From NCBI GenBank assembly GCA_027031025.1, contig JALVEJ010000138.1, positions 1 to 11,333 on the forward strand: a DNA stretch of 11,333 nt, written 5' to 3'. A program made the translations under genes and the position numbers. Source of the stretch: Flavobacteriales bacterium (lineage in GTDB: Bacteria; Bacteroidota; Bacteroidia; Flavobacteriales; Flavobacteriaceae). Below are positions 1 through 6,702 of the stretch, in pieces (the stretch's first letter is position 1; each line of letters starts with the position of its first letter). The notes under the pieces were generated by a model, which worked only from the letters and a program-made list of their open reading frames with translations, was not told the DNA's origin and did no database searches.

Positions 1-1066
1 CGATATTATCAAACGCAACGGCACAAAAACGGTCATCGTTAATAATAATCCGAATACCGGTGTACCCTTAGATCCGCCGATGATTAAAAAGATGAAAGTT
101 TGGCAAGATGCTTACATCAGTGATTTCGGATTTTTTGCAGAAGCCAATCATAAATTATCAGACCACTATTATGTTACAGCCGGTTTACGAACCGATTATG
201 TGGTTTCGGAATCCAGAGATCCTGCACAGGGCTTTGTTGATATTTACGGTAACACCGGTCAAAAAACCGATATAACGGTGGGCGGTAATGTGTCTGTTAA
301 ATATAAAAAAGATGATTACCAGTTACAGTTGGCTTTTGGTCGTGGCACACGAACACCGTCAATGCTGGAACGCTATATTTACCGTTTTATCGTAGGACGC
401 GATAGTCGAGAATATATTGGGAATCCTAATTTGAAACCGGAAATCAATAATCAGGTGGAAGTATCGGTTCAAAGAAAATGGACAAAATTCCAAGCCGGTG
501 GTAGCATCTTTTATTCCTATTTTCAAGACTATATCACGCCTGTTTTAACTCCGGCGCTGACGTCATCGGAAGGTAGTTGTGGCGCACCGCCAAAGCCCCC
601 CAAAGTGTTTAGAAATGTCGATGCTTATCAATACGGTTTTGATTCGTATGTTGCTTACCAACTGACTGATCATTGGTTGATTAAAGCCGATATAGCATTT
701 ACCAAAGCTTACGATATTACTTTGGATGAGCCGTTGGCGCAAGTCGCCCCGCCCAATGCACATTTGGAAGTGAAATACGACACCGGAAAATATTGGGTAG
801 ATGTTCGCGGAGAGCTGGTTGCCACACAAACCGATTATGCTCCGAGTTTCTTGGAGACCGAAACACCCGGACATAATACCATTGATTTGCGCTTAGGCTG
901 GAAACCCTACAAGGGTTTGTCTGTTGGAGGCGCTATTCTCAATTTGACCGATGAATCGTATTATAATCACTTAAACTTTGCTTTTAAAAATGCCGATGAC
1001 CTTAACGGTCGCCGCATTTTTGAACCCGGACGTAGTTACAGTGTGTTTTTAAAATACAAATTTTAA
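1..1066 (+). CDS. TonB-dependent outer-membrane receptor, C-terminal part (5' end outside window)
   Basis: The reading frame is open from base 2 and gives about 354 residues before TAA at 1064-1066, so the plug and first strands lie upstream. It is the C-terminal half of a 22-strand outer-membrane barrel that imports a ligand using TonB/ExbBD energy. Visible signatures are alternating aromatic/polar strands, the RTPS segment (about 350-361), the family-typical 'GNPNLKPE' (419-442), the late 'LNLTDESYYNHLNF' segment followed by 'EPGRSY', and a terminal strand ending in Phe (VFLKYKF), which is the BAM recognition signal. An internal ATG at 80 exists but is not the start, because receptor-like sequence continues upstream. 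The 'Y.NHLN...EPGR' ending recalls OprC/NosA-type (copper) receptors, but similar endings occur in other receptor groups, so the substrate is uncertain. The next gene on the same strand is a lipoprotein, a common pairing in Bacteroidota. Confidence 0.9.
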   Translation, partial: DIIKRNGTKTVIVNNNPNTGVPLDPPMIKKMKVWQDAYISDFGFFAEANHKLSDHYYVTAGLRTDYVVSESRDPAQGFVDIYGNTGQKTDITVGGNVSVKYKKDDYQLQLAFGRGTRTPSMLERYIYRFIVGRDSREYIGNPNLKPEINNQVEVSVQRKWTKFQAGGSIFYSYFQDYITPVLTPALTSSEGSCGAPPKPPKVFRNVDAYQYGFDSYVAYQLTDHWLIKADIAFTKAYDITLDEPLAQVAPPNAHLEVKYDTGKYWVDVRGELVATQTDYAPSFLETETPGHNTIDLRLGWKPYKGLSVGGAILNLTDESYYNHLNFAFKNADDLNGRRIFEPGRSYSVFLKYKF

Positions 1067-1070
1067 CCTA

Positions 1071-1232
1071 AACCTGTTAGGTCTTACAGTCCTGATAGGT
1101 TTTGAACTAAAATCAATAAAAAGACCTAGCAAGTCGGCAAGACCTACTAGGACTGACCTGATAGGTTTTGTAAACCTGTTAGGTCTAAAAACAATAAAAA
1201 GACCTACTAGGTTTTGAAAACCTAGTAGGTCT
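1071..1232. repeat. Cluster of imperfect intergenic palindromes (ACCTACTAGGT family)
   Basis: The receptor-lipoprotein gap is packed with variants of one unit: aaacctgttaggtct (about 1070-1084 and 1172-1186), cctgataggtttt (about 1091-1103 and 1158-1169), agacctagcaagtc (1121 on) and agacctactagg (about 1139-1151 and 1200-1211). The last copy is a perfect palindrome: arms 1200-1215 and 1217-1232 (16 bp each) around G1216. The leader 'caataaaaagacct' also occurs twice (about 1113-1126 and 1191-1204). The cluster can fold into stacked hairpins and could act as a processing or attenuation element between the two genes. Short palindromes of this type are known as dispersed intergenic repeats in Bacteroidota genomes; that this one is dispersed elsewhere is inference. 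Confidence 0.8.
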
Positions 1233-1276
1233 GAAAAAGAATAAAATAATAACTAACAATTAAAAACAATTTAAAA

Positions 1277-2023
1277 ATGAAAACAATAAAACAAATCACT
1301 TATTTATTAATCATAGCCGGTTTATTAAGTGTTACAGCTTGTAAAAAGAAAGACGATAAACCCGTTAATACCCACGACGATGCTTACGGTGATGTCATCA
1401 CCAAAAAAATGATGATGATGGGTAATGCCAAATACTTGCCGATGTTTTTTGCAGGTGCAGAAGGAATTGTCGCTGATGGGAGTAGCGTTAAAGCACCGGA
1501 CGGCACCGTTTACGATTTAAACGAATTTTGGGCAGGTCCCGGCAAACTAAAAGGTCAAGGAACCGTTGGAAATACCTTGCCTCAAGCCGGCACTTATACT
1601 TTTACATTAAAGTTTAGCGACGGTTATGTCAAAACCGTTACGGATGAATTGGAAGGCGAAGATACCACCGTGCCGCAAATTACGGTCAATTACAATACCA
1701 ATACCAATCCGCAAACTATTGATGTCAGTTGGACGCCATCGCCAGAAGCAGATTTTTATTGTATCAAAATGACAGATCTGGATATGGCACATAACAAACC
1801 TTATTTTAAAGTTCCGATGATTGACAAATCGCAGACATCATTTACCATTACTTTAGACGGTAGTAACGGTTGGTTACGACCGGTTTCCGAATTGCAAAAC
1901 GATACGGAATATTATATCGTTATTTCTGCCAAAAAAGTAGAGAATGGCACACCGGTCACCGGTATGAGCAAGGATTTTGAAGTGAACGGTTGTAGTAAAA
2001 CGACTTTTAGGTATCAACAATAA
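1277..2023 (+). CDS. Secreted lipoprotein with fibronectin type III-like C-terminal domain
   Basis: This 248-residue protein begins with a lysine-containing n-region, a hydrophobic stretch (residues 8-18) and a lipobox V19-T20-A21-C22, followed by KKKDD. It should therefore be acylated at Cys22 and tethered to a membrane by a flexible linker. Residues about 33-60 contain a histidine and acidic patch and a run of four methionines (45-48) followed by M56. Residues about 65-125 look like a beta-sandwich ('GTYTFTLKFSDGYVKTV'). Residues about 134-236 resemble a fibronectin III fold: 'IDVSWTPSPEADFYCIKM', then 'LQNDTEYYIVISAKK'. I do not recognise a named family. It follows the TonB-dependent receptor on the same strand across about 210 bp of palindromic repeats and is probably co-transcribed, suggesting a surface or periplasmic accessory role. 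The start is the only ATG that keeps the signal peptide. Confidence 0.85.
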   Translation: MKTIKQITYLLIIAGLLSVTACKKKDDKPVNTHDDAYGDVITKKMMMMGNAKYLPMFFAGAEGIVADGSSVKAPDGTVYDLNEFWAGPGKLKGQGTVGNTLPQAGTYTFTLKFSDGYVKTVTDELEGEDTTVPQITVNYNTNTNPQTIDVSWTPSPEADFYCIKMTDLDMAHNKPYFKVPMIDKSQTSFTITLDGSNGWLRPVSELQNDTEYYIVISAKKVENGTPVTGMSKDFEVNGCSKTTFRYQQ

Positions 2024-2040
2024 GATGGGGATTAAAAACT

Positions 2041-2066
2041 AAACAGCGAGCCTTTGCTCGCTGTTT
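2041..2066. terminator. Bidirectional intrinsic terminator between convergent units
   Basis: A perfect 10-bp stem, AAACAGCGAG (2041-2050) with CTCGCTGTTT (2057-2066), closes a 6-nt loop. It lies 17 nt after the lipoprotein stop and is followed on the plus strand by TATATTTAATATT. On the minus strand the hairpin is followed by AGTTTTTA, so it can also end transcription of the minus-strand operon that converges here. Confidence 0.85.
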
Positions 2067-2131
2067 ATATTTAATATTATTAGACTTTTCCTATAATTCT
2101 CACACTTCCAACGTTCTAGCATTCTACTATT

Positions 2132-2929
2132 TTATTTACGATTTTTCTTCTTCAACTCTTCCTTCACCTTTTTCTGATAAAGAATAGCCGATTTACGAGC
2201 GGCATCACTGATTTTATCCATTAAGACATAAATGGTATTTAAAGCCCTGCCGCCTTCAAGATTTTTAACACTTGATTTTGCCATTTGCCAGTCGGCTTGA
2301 ACGGATTTTAATTCTTCGGAAATATCGATGGTATTTTCACCGGAATAAAAGGTTTTATTTAAATCTCTTTGAAAATCATTTTGACATTGATTGATTTCAT
2401 GTCCAATAATAGGATCTTTGACGCCGGCAACCTTCATAGCATATAAAAAAGCCAATTGTTGCGCTAACAATTCCATATTATTGGCAGCTTCCTGATATTT
2501 AAGGGTGGATATGTTTTCCGAGTTATTGATGGTGCGAATTAAGTCATTAGAAGTTTTTAAAAAAGATTTCAACGTATTTAAAAGCCCGTTCATCTTCTCT
2601 TTTTGAGGTTTTTGAATGGCCAAAACCCGCAAATTTTTCCACTTATGCACTAATTCTTGAACTTGATCTTTTATTTCCGGATGATCTTTGGCATAGATTT
2701 CCAATCGTAATAAACTAAATTCGCCGTTTGACAAATTTTCATCGTTTTCTTTGGAAACATAATTGACTTTTAAGCCTCGATATAAATAATCTTTGACAAT
2801 TTTAACCGCAGCGGTTCTGACATCAACCGCACTTTGCAAGGCGTCACTTACATCAAGCATTTCGTCATACTGAGCTTGTGAGGTTTGCCACAAAAGTATC
2901 GTGGAAAGTATCAATAAATATTTTTTCAT
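2132..2929 (-). CDS. Secreted helical protein with two PilJ-like repeats (paralog A, last gene of triplet)
   Basis: 265 residues with a Sec signal peptide (MKKYLLILSTILLWQTSQA, probable cleavage before Gln20); the mature part is predicted all-helical, with no transmembrane segment. Two segments resemble the N-terminal helix of PilJ/NarX-type periplasmic sensor domains (the 'AGRQRMLSQR...YL' motif). One is at 34-50 (AVDVRTAAVKIVKDYLY). The second, clearer, is at 148-170 (AANNMELLAQQLA then FLYAMKVAGV). Each is followed about 65 residues later by a tryptophan (W97, W214), so the protein looks like two tandem copies of a four-helix unit of about 115 residues. The C-terminus is lysine-rich. It is the most downstream gene of three similar genes, separated from the middle one by 118 bp containing two hairpins. 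Function is unknown; a periplasmic ligand-sensing or scaffold role is inference from the PilJ resemblance. Confidence 0.85.
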   Translation of the reverse strand: MKKYLLILSTILLWQTSQAQYDEMLDVSDALQSAVDVRTAAVKIVKDYLYRGLKVNYVSKENDENLSNGEFSLLRLEIYAKDHPEIKDQVQELVHKWKNLRVLAIQKPQKEKMNGLLNTLKSFLKTSNDLIRTINNSENISTLKYQEAANNMELLAQQLAFLYAMKVAGVKDPIIGHEINQCQNDFQRDLNKTFYSGENTIDISEELKSVQADWQMAKSSVKNLEGGRALNTIYVLMDKISDAARKSAILYQKKVKEELKKKNRK

Positions 2930-2958
2930 CTGTTTATATATTTTTATTTTAACGTTAT

Positions 2959-2984
2959 GGTTCCCGACCGTCGTCGGGATAACC
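2959..2984. repeat. GC-rich hairpin with CCCGAC/GTCGGG stem
   Basis: GGTT(2959-2962)-CCCGAC(2963-2968), loop CGTC, GTCGGG(2973-2978), bulge AT, AACC(2981-2984). It stands out as a GC-rich island in a very AT-rich gap. CCCGAC/GTCGGG palindromes recur between genes in many Bacteroidota genomes. On the minus strand it lies in the leader of gene A, 30 nt before its ATG, with no T-run after it, so it is not a canonical terminator. Confidence 0.7.
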
Positions 2985-2988
2985 TTTG

Positions 2989-3037
2989 ATGATTAAAATA
3001 ATCATTAGGTTGTGTGTTTAATGATTATTTTAATCAT
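2989..3037. repeat. Perfect 19-bp inverted repeat, AT-rich hairpin
   Basis: Left arm ATGATTAAAATAATCATTA (2989-3007) and its exact reverse complement at 3019-3037 enclose an 11-nt loop. Each arm is itself a near-palindrome (ATGATT-aaaat-AATCAT). The element begins 10 nt after the stop of the middle paralog on the minus strand and adjoins the GC-rich hairpin. It could stabilise the upstream mRNA end or bind a dimeric regulator; neither is shown. Confidence 0.75.
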
Positions 3038-3047
3038 GTCGGTTTCA

Positions 3048-3833
3048 TTATTTTATAGTTTGAATGATAAATTTAAGTAATTTAAAAGTTTTATTGGTAT
3101 AAACATTGTCATATGCATACATCATCTTTGGGTTGTATTTTTCTTTGTCTAACAATGTTTTAATAGATTCAAGGGTTGTTTTTAAATCGGTAATTAAATT
3201 TTTGGCTTTTGGATTTAAAGTTTTGAGTTTCCCGGTTTTTTTCAAGTTCTTTTTCATACTGCCCATATCGATATCAAAATATGACGCAGCATCTTTAATA
3301 TGGAAAGCTTTTTTTAATACATAAATCGCAGCAATGGCATCAATCTTTTTGCCATTTGAGGCATTGAGTTGTGCTATTTCTATAGATTTTTTATTTTTGG
3401 AATAATCAGGGTGTTTATTAAAAATATCTTTGTTTAATTGTTTGATGTATTTACCGAGACGATAGGTCTTTTTTACCAGCGACTCATAATTATCTTTTTC
3501 AAAATCGGTTATATTGATGCGATAAATATTCCAAAAATTTTGAAGTTTTAAAAAATCTTCTTTGACTTTTCTATCATAAGGCAAATGCAAAATAATATAA
3601 GACAAATTATCGTCAAACAAAGCAATACTTTTATCCATATCCGCCAAAGCTTTTTTCTTAAAAGTATTGGTTTTGACAAACACAAAATTCTTCAAAAAAC
3701 GGTTGGTCAACAACTCGTTTTGCAATAATTTTTCGCTTAAAACGTCAATAGGATTTTCGCTAATTTGAGCAATAGCATTTGATGTATTGAAGCCTATGAT
3801 TAAAGTTAATATAAAAATTTGTAATTGTTTCAT
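3048..3833 (-). CDS. Secreted helical protein, diverged paralog B (middle gene of triplet)
   Basis: 261 residues with a signal peptide (hydrophobic residues 5-15, then NTSNAIAQ; cleavage probably before Gln23). The mature protein is lysine-rich, predicted helical and has no membrane segment. It is the most diverged of the three but keeps the layout: a helix at about 29-52 (DVLSEKLLQNELLTNRFLKN), W101 in 'LQNFWNIY', a second helix starting about 151 (IEIAQLNASNGKKIDAIAAI followed by YVLKKAFHI), and a DL in place of the second DW (about 216). The order of elements and the length match paralogs A and C, so I call it homologous by layout more than by identity. It lies 27 bp downstream of gene C and is surely in the same transcript. 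Function is not known. Confidence 0.8.
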   Translation of the reverse strand: MKQLQIFILTLIIGFNTSNAIAQISENPIDVLSEKLLQNELLTNRFLKNFVFVKTNTFKKKALADMDKSIALFDDNLSYIILHLPYDRKVKEDFLKLQNFWNIYRINITDFEKDNYESLVKKTYRLGKYIKQLNKDIFNKHPDYSKNKKSIEIAQLNASNGKKIDAIAAIYVLKKAFHIKDAASYFDIDMGSMKKNLKKTGKLKTLNPKAKNLITDLKTTLESIKTLLDKEKYNPKMMYAYDNVYTNKTFKLLKFIIQTIK

Positions 3834-3860
3834 AAGTCGTTTTTTATAAGATAAATAAGA

Positions 3861-4643
3861 TTAAAAATCTTTTAACCATTCTTTGACATAGGTATTTTTG
3901 ATATTTTTCAATTTAAAATCTATCGCAGTAACCAGACTAAAAACGGTTTTCGGATTTTTAGACATTTTACTTAACAAATTGGCTTTTAAAAAGTTCCAAT
4001 CGACAATGATGTCAGCAAAACTTTGTCCGGCAACAGGATCATTTAAAAATTCGTTGCTCTTGGATTTTATAAATTGACTGACACTATCTATATTTTTTTG
4101 ATATTCATGCTGAAAACTTTTGCTCAAACCGAGATAATTGGCATAGTAACTCAAATTAATCTTTTGAATTAAGCGACGCAAATTTTGAATATCATTGTAT
4201 TTGTCCAGATTTTTTTCGGGCAAATCATAAACTTCACGCATTTTTAAAACCATATCCGAAACCAATCTGTCAAAAGTATTCACTTCAAAAAACAAATTGG
4301 TAAACTCCTTGGGGGTCAATGTTTGAGTTAACTTGTTGTTGAGTTTAAACCAAACCTCTTTGATTTTATTAAGCTTGGACACAATTTGTTCGTTATCTTC
4401 ATTCAAATCGATATTACTCAAATTTTCGGATATCATAGCCATGGCATAATCCAGTTCATTGCCGGCTTGTTCTTTTTTAAGGTTATAAATCAAATACAAT
4501 TTGTCTTTGGCAAGCATTTGGGTATAAATTTGAATATCAACGGCATTATCATACAAAGCAGCTTTGGGCATTTCGTCATCAAACTGAGCTTGTAGATTTA
4601 CCGGCAATAATATACCCAGAAGTATCAAGTATATTTTGTTCAT
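3861..4643 (-). CDS. Secreted helical protein with two PilJ-like repeats (paralog C, first gene of triplet)
   Basis: 260 residues with a signal peptide (MNKIYLILLGILLPVNLQA, cleavage before Gln20). The mature part is helical and soluble. The first PilJ-like helix is at 34-54 (AVDIQIYTQMLAKDKLYLIY), sharing AVD[IV] and KD.LY with paralog A. The second is at 151-173 (DIQNLRRLIQKINLSYYANY then LGL). W98 and W216 follow at nearly equal distances (64 and 65 residues), supporting an internal duplication. PilJ/NarX N-domains normally precede a transmembrane helix and a cytoplasmic output; none is present here, so the protein ends in the periplasm. This first gene of the operon has a good -7 promoter element (4672-4679) just upstream and is divergent from uvrC. 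A sensing or ligand-binding role is inference only. Confidence 0.85.
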   Translation of the reverse strand: MNKIYLILLGILLPVNLQAQFDDEMPKAALYDNAVDIQIYTQMLAKDKLYLIYNLKKEQAGNELDYAMAMISENLSNIDLNEDNEQIVSKLNKIKEVWFKLNNKLTQTLTPKEFTNLFFEVNTFDRLVSDMVLKMREVYDLPEKNLDKYNDIQNLRRLIQKINLSYYANYLGLSKSFQHEYQKNIDSVSQFIKSKSNEFLNDPVAGQSFADIIVDWNFLKANLLSKMSKNPKTVFSLVTAIDFKLKNIKNTYVKEWLKDF

Positions 4644-4667
4644 GTTAATAAATTTGTTTTAAGTGTG

Positions 4668-4700
4668 TTTGCAAAGTTACTTAATTTTATAATATCTTTA
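4668..4700 (+). promoter_or_regulatory. Probable uvrC promoter, abutting the divergent operon promoter
   Basis: A -33-like TTTG at 4668-4671 and a -7-like TATCTTTA at 4693-4700 (one mismatch to TAnnTTTG) are separated by 21 nt, near the expected Bacteroidota spacing. This would put the start of transcription roughly 15 nt before the uvrC TTG codon. The -33 box directly abuts the opposing -7 element at 4672-4679. Confidence 0.4.
4672..4679 (-). promoter_or_regulatory. Bacteroidota -7 promoter element for the three-gene operon
   Basis: The minus strand reads TAACTTTG, a full match to the Bacteroidota TAnnTTTG consensus, 28 nt before the ATG of paralog C. A weak -33 candidate (TTGA at 4701-4704) lies about 22 nt further upstream, slightly beyond the usual spacing. 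Confidence 0.6.
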
Positions 4701-4722
4701 TCAAGTCTAAAAAATATTACAA

Positions 4723-6513
4723 TTGCAACCGATACGAGAAATAACAAAGACCTTGCCAAACAGTCCCGGCGTCTATCAATTCATTGATAAAGAAGACATT
4801 ATAATATATGTCGGCAAAGCTAAAAATCTCAAAAAACGTGTACGCTCTTATTTCTCAAAACAGCAAACCGGAAAAACTAAAATTTTAGTAAGCAAAATAG
4901 CCCGCATAGAACATATTGTTGTCGAAACCGAAACCGATGCCCTTTTGCTTGAAAATGTACTCATTAAAAAACATCAACCCAAGTATAATGTCATGCTCAA
5001 AGATGACAAAACTTATCCTTGGATTTGTATCAAAAAAGAAGCTTTTCCTCGTGTTTTTTTGACACGAAATTTAATCAAAGACGGCTCGGAATATTACGGA
5101 CCCTATCCGTCAGTCAAAACCGCACGCACTTTGTTGGATTTAATCCATCAGTTATATCCCATTCGCAGTTGCAAATTAAATTTAAGTCAAAAAAACATAG
5201 AAACCGGCAAATTTGATGTTTGTCTCGACTATCATATCGGCTTATGCAAAGCGCCTTGTGTCGGTTTGCAAACCGAAGCGGATTATTTAGAGGCCATCAA
5301 GCAAATCAGGCAAATCATCAAAGGAAATTTTAAACCGGCAATAAAATATTTCACGGAACAAATGCATTCTTATGCTGCTAATCTTGAGTTTGAAAAAGCG
5401 CAAGAAATCAAAGAAAAATTAGCATCTCTAGAGAACTATCAAGCGCGTTCTACCGTGGTCAATCCGGCTATCAACAACGTGGAAGTTTATAATATTGTAT
5501 CGGATGCGGCTTATGCTTATGTCAATTTTTTACAAGTCGGTCACGGCGCTATCATCCGCTCGCATACGCTTGAACTAAAAAAGAAATTGGACGAAACCGA
5601 TGAAGAATTACTTGAAATGGCAATAGTGGAAATGCGTAAACGATTTGATTTGCATGCCAAAGAGATATATGTGCCATTTGCGCTGGATCATCTCAAAGAT
5701 ATTAAACAGACCATCCCCCAAAAAGGCGACAAAAAACGTTTGTTGGAACTATCCAAACGCAATGCCGTCTATTATAGGCTTGAAAAAATCAAACAACTAC
5801 AACTCACAGACCCCGACAAACACGTAAACCGCTTGATGAAACAAATGCAACAAGATTTACGTCTGCCCGTAGAGCCGCGGCATATCGAATGTTTTGATAA
5901 TTCAAACATGCAAGGCACTGATCCTGTCGCGGCTTGCGTGGTGTTTAAAAATGGTAAACCAAGCAAAAAAGATTACCGGCATTTTAACATTAAAACCGTT
6001 GAAGGTCCCAATGATTTTGCTTCTATGAGCGAAATTATAGAACGGCGTTACAAGCGACTCTTGAAAGAAAAAGCGCCTTTACCGCAACTCATCATCGTGG
6101 ACGGTGGTAAAGGACAATTATCTGCCGCCGTTAAAAGCTTGAAAAAATTGGGACTTTATGGCAAAATTTCGATTATCGGTATTGCCAAACGACTGGAAGA
6201 AATTTACTATCCAAACGATCCCGTGCCTTTATACCTCGATAAAAAATCTGAGACATTACGAGTAATTCAAAAAGCCCGTGACGAAGCCCACCGGTTTGGC
6301 ATTACTTTTCATCGTAAAAAACGCAGAAACAGCACTTTACAATCGGAATTGGAACAAATTCCCGGTATCGGTCATAAAACCGTATTGAATTTATTAAAAC
6401 ACTTTAAGTCGGTTAAGCGGGTTAAGTCAGCAACTTTAGAAGATTTGACAACAGTGGTCGGTAAGTATAAAGCTAAAATTTTGCGGGAATGGTTTGGTAA
6501 TATTGATAAATGA
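4723..6513 (+). CDS. uvrC: Excinuclease ABC subunit C (UvrC), TTG start
   Basis: UvrC makes both incisions around a UvrAB-marked lesion in nucleotide excision repair; 596 residues, close to the usual length of about 600. N-terminal GIY-YIG nuclease: GVY at 16-18 and YVGKAKNLKKR at 29-39, with ETDALLLEN at 70-78. Cysteines 150, 167, 175 and 179 match the four-cysteine set proposed to hold a 4Fe-4S cluster in E. coli UvrC. The UVR motif that binds UvrB is at about 205-240. The RNase H-like nuclease carries D392 (CFDNSN), D460 (IIVDGGKGQ) and H523 (DEAH), matching the known catalytic triad. Tandem helix-hairpin-helix motifs (PGIGHKTVLNLL at 546-557 and about 568-592) bind DNA. The start must be TTG: an in-frame TAA lies at 4708-4710, no ATG or GTG precedes the domain, and the next ATG is at residue 91. 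It is transcribed divergently from the PilJ-like operon. Confidence 0.97.
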   Translation: MQPIREITKTLPNSPGVYQFIDKEDIIIYVGKAKNLKKRVRSYFSKQQTGKTKILVSKIARIEHIVVETETDALLLENVLIKKHQPKYNVMLKDDKTYPWICIKKEAFPRVFLTRNLIKDGSEYYGPYPSVKTARTLLDLIHQLYPIRSCKLNLSQKNIETGKFDVCLDYHIGLCKAPCVGLQTEADYLEAIKQIRQIIKGNFKPAIKYFTEQMHSYAANLEFEKAQEIKEKLASLENYQARSTVVNPAINNVEVYNIVSDAAYAYVNFLQVGHGAIIRSHTLELKKKLDETDEELLEMAIVEMRKRFDLHAKEIYVPFALDHLKDIKQTIPQKGDKKRLLELSKRNAVYYRLEKIKQLQLTDPDKHVNRLMKQMQQDLRLPVEPRHIECFDNSNMQGTDPVAACVVFKNGKPSKKDYRHFNIKTVEGPNDFASMSEIIERRYKRLLKEKAPLPQLIIVDGGKGQLSAAVKSLKKLGLYGKISIIGIAKRLEEIYYPNDPVPLYLDKKSETLRVIQKARDEAHRFGITFHRKKRRNSTLQSELEQIPGIGHKTVLNLLKHFKSVKRVKSATLEDLTTVVGKYKAKILREWFGNIDK

Positions 6514-6702
6514 GGAAGTGACAAGTAGGTCGTTGAGTGTCCCCAACTTAAATCGGAATGTAACGAAGTGACCGGGTTCTCTAAGAAAATGATGTTTTAT
6601 GCTGATTTATAGTTTGTTTATACGTTTCTGGTATTCTTCTGCTTTTAAACTTCACATCCAACCAAACCGATTTATTCGTATTTTTGTCCAAAATAAAAAA
6701 TC
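6514..6702. repeat. Intergenic gap with a degenerate palindromic repeat remnant
   Basis: About 6530-6585 contains 'aggtcgttgagtg' and 'taacgaagtgacc', an imperfect inverted pair flanking 'tccccaacttaaatcgga'. This resembles the GTCGTTGAG/CAACGAC-type dispersed repeats of Bacteroidota and may fold after the uvrC stop. No clear T-tract terminator is visible. The rest of the gap is AT-rich leader sequence for the following membrane protein. Confidence 0.4.
6679..6686 (+). promoter_or_regulatory. -7 promoter element for the four-helix membrane protein
   Basis: TATTTTTG matches TAnnTTTG exactly and ends 16 nt before the ATG at 6703, implying a very short leader. I found no convincing TTTG -33 box at the expected distance, so confidence is moderate. 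Confidence 0.45.

Noticed and set aside
563..874. 103-residue minus-strand ORF opposite the TonB-dependent receptor
   Set aside because: It is entirely antisense to a clear barrel sequence and lacks a coherent start region or motif.
1071..1232. Possible CRISPR array
   Set aside because: The repeats are short, palindromic, variable and irregularly spaced, with no uniform spacers and no cas genes nearby.
1409..1420. ATG repeated four times as a possible phase-variable start
   Set aside because: It is internal to the lipoprotein, downstream of a good signal peptide and lipobox, and any whole-unit change stays in frame.
2041..2066. Possible attachment site or mobile-element end
   Set aside because: The perfect stem-loop between convergent transcripts, with T-rich sequence on both sides, is fully explained as a bidirectional terminator.
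5019..5216. Alternate-frame ORFs inside uvrC (also 5645-5827 plus and 5772-5966 minus)
   Set aside because: They overlap an unambiguous, full-length uvrC and have no family features.
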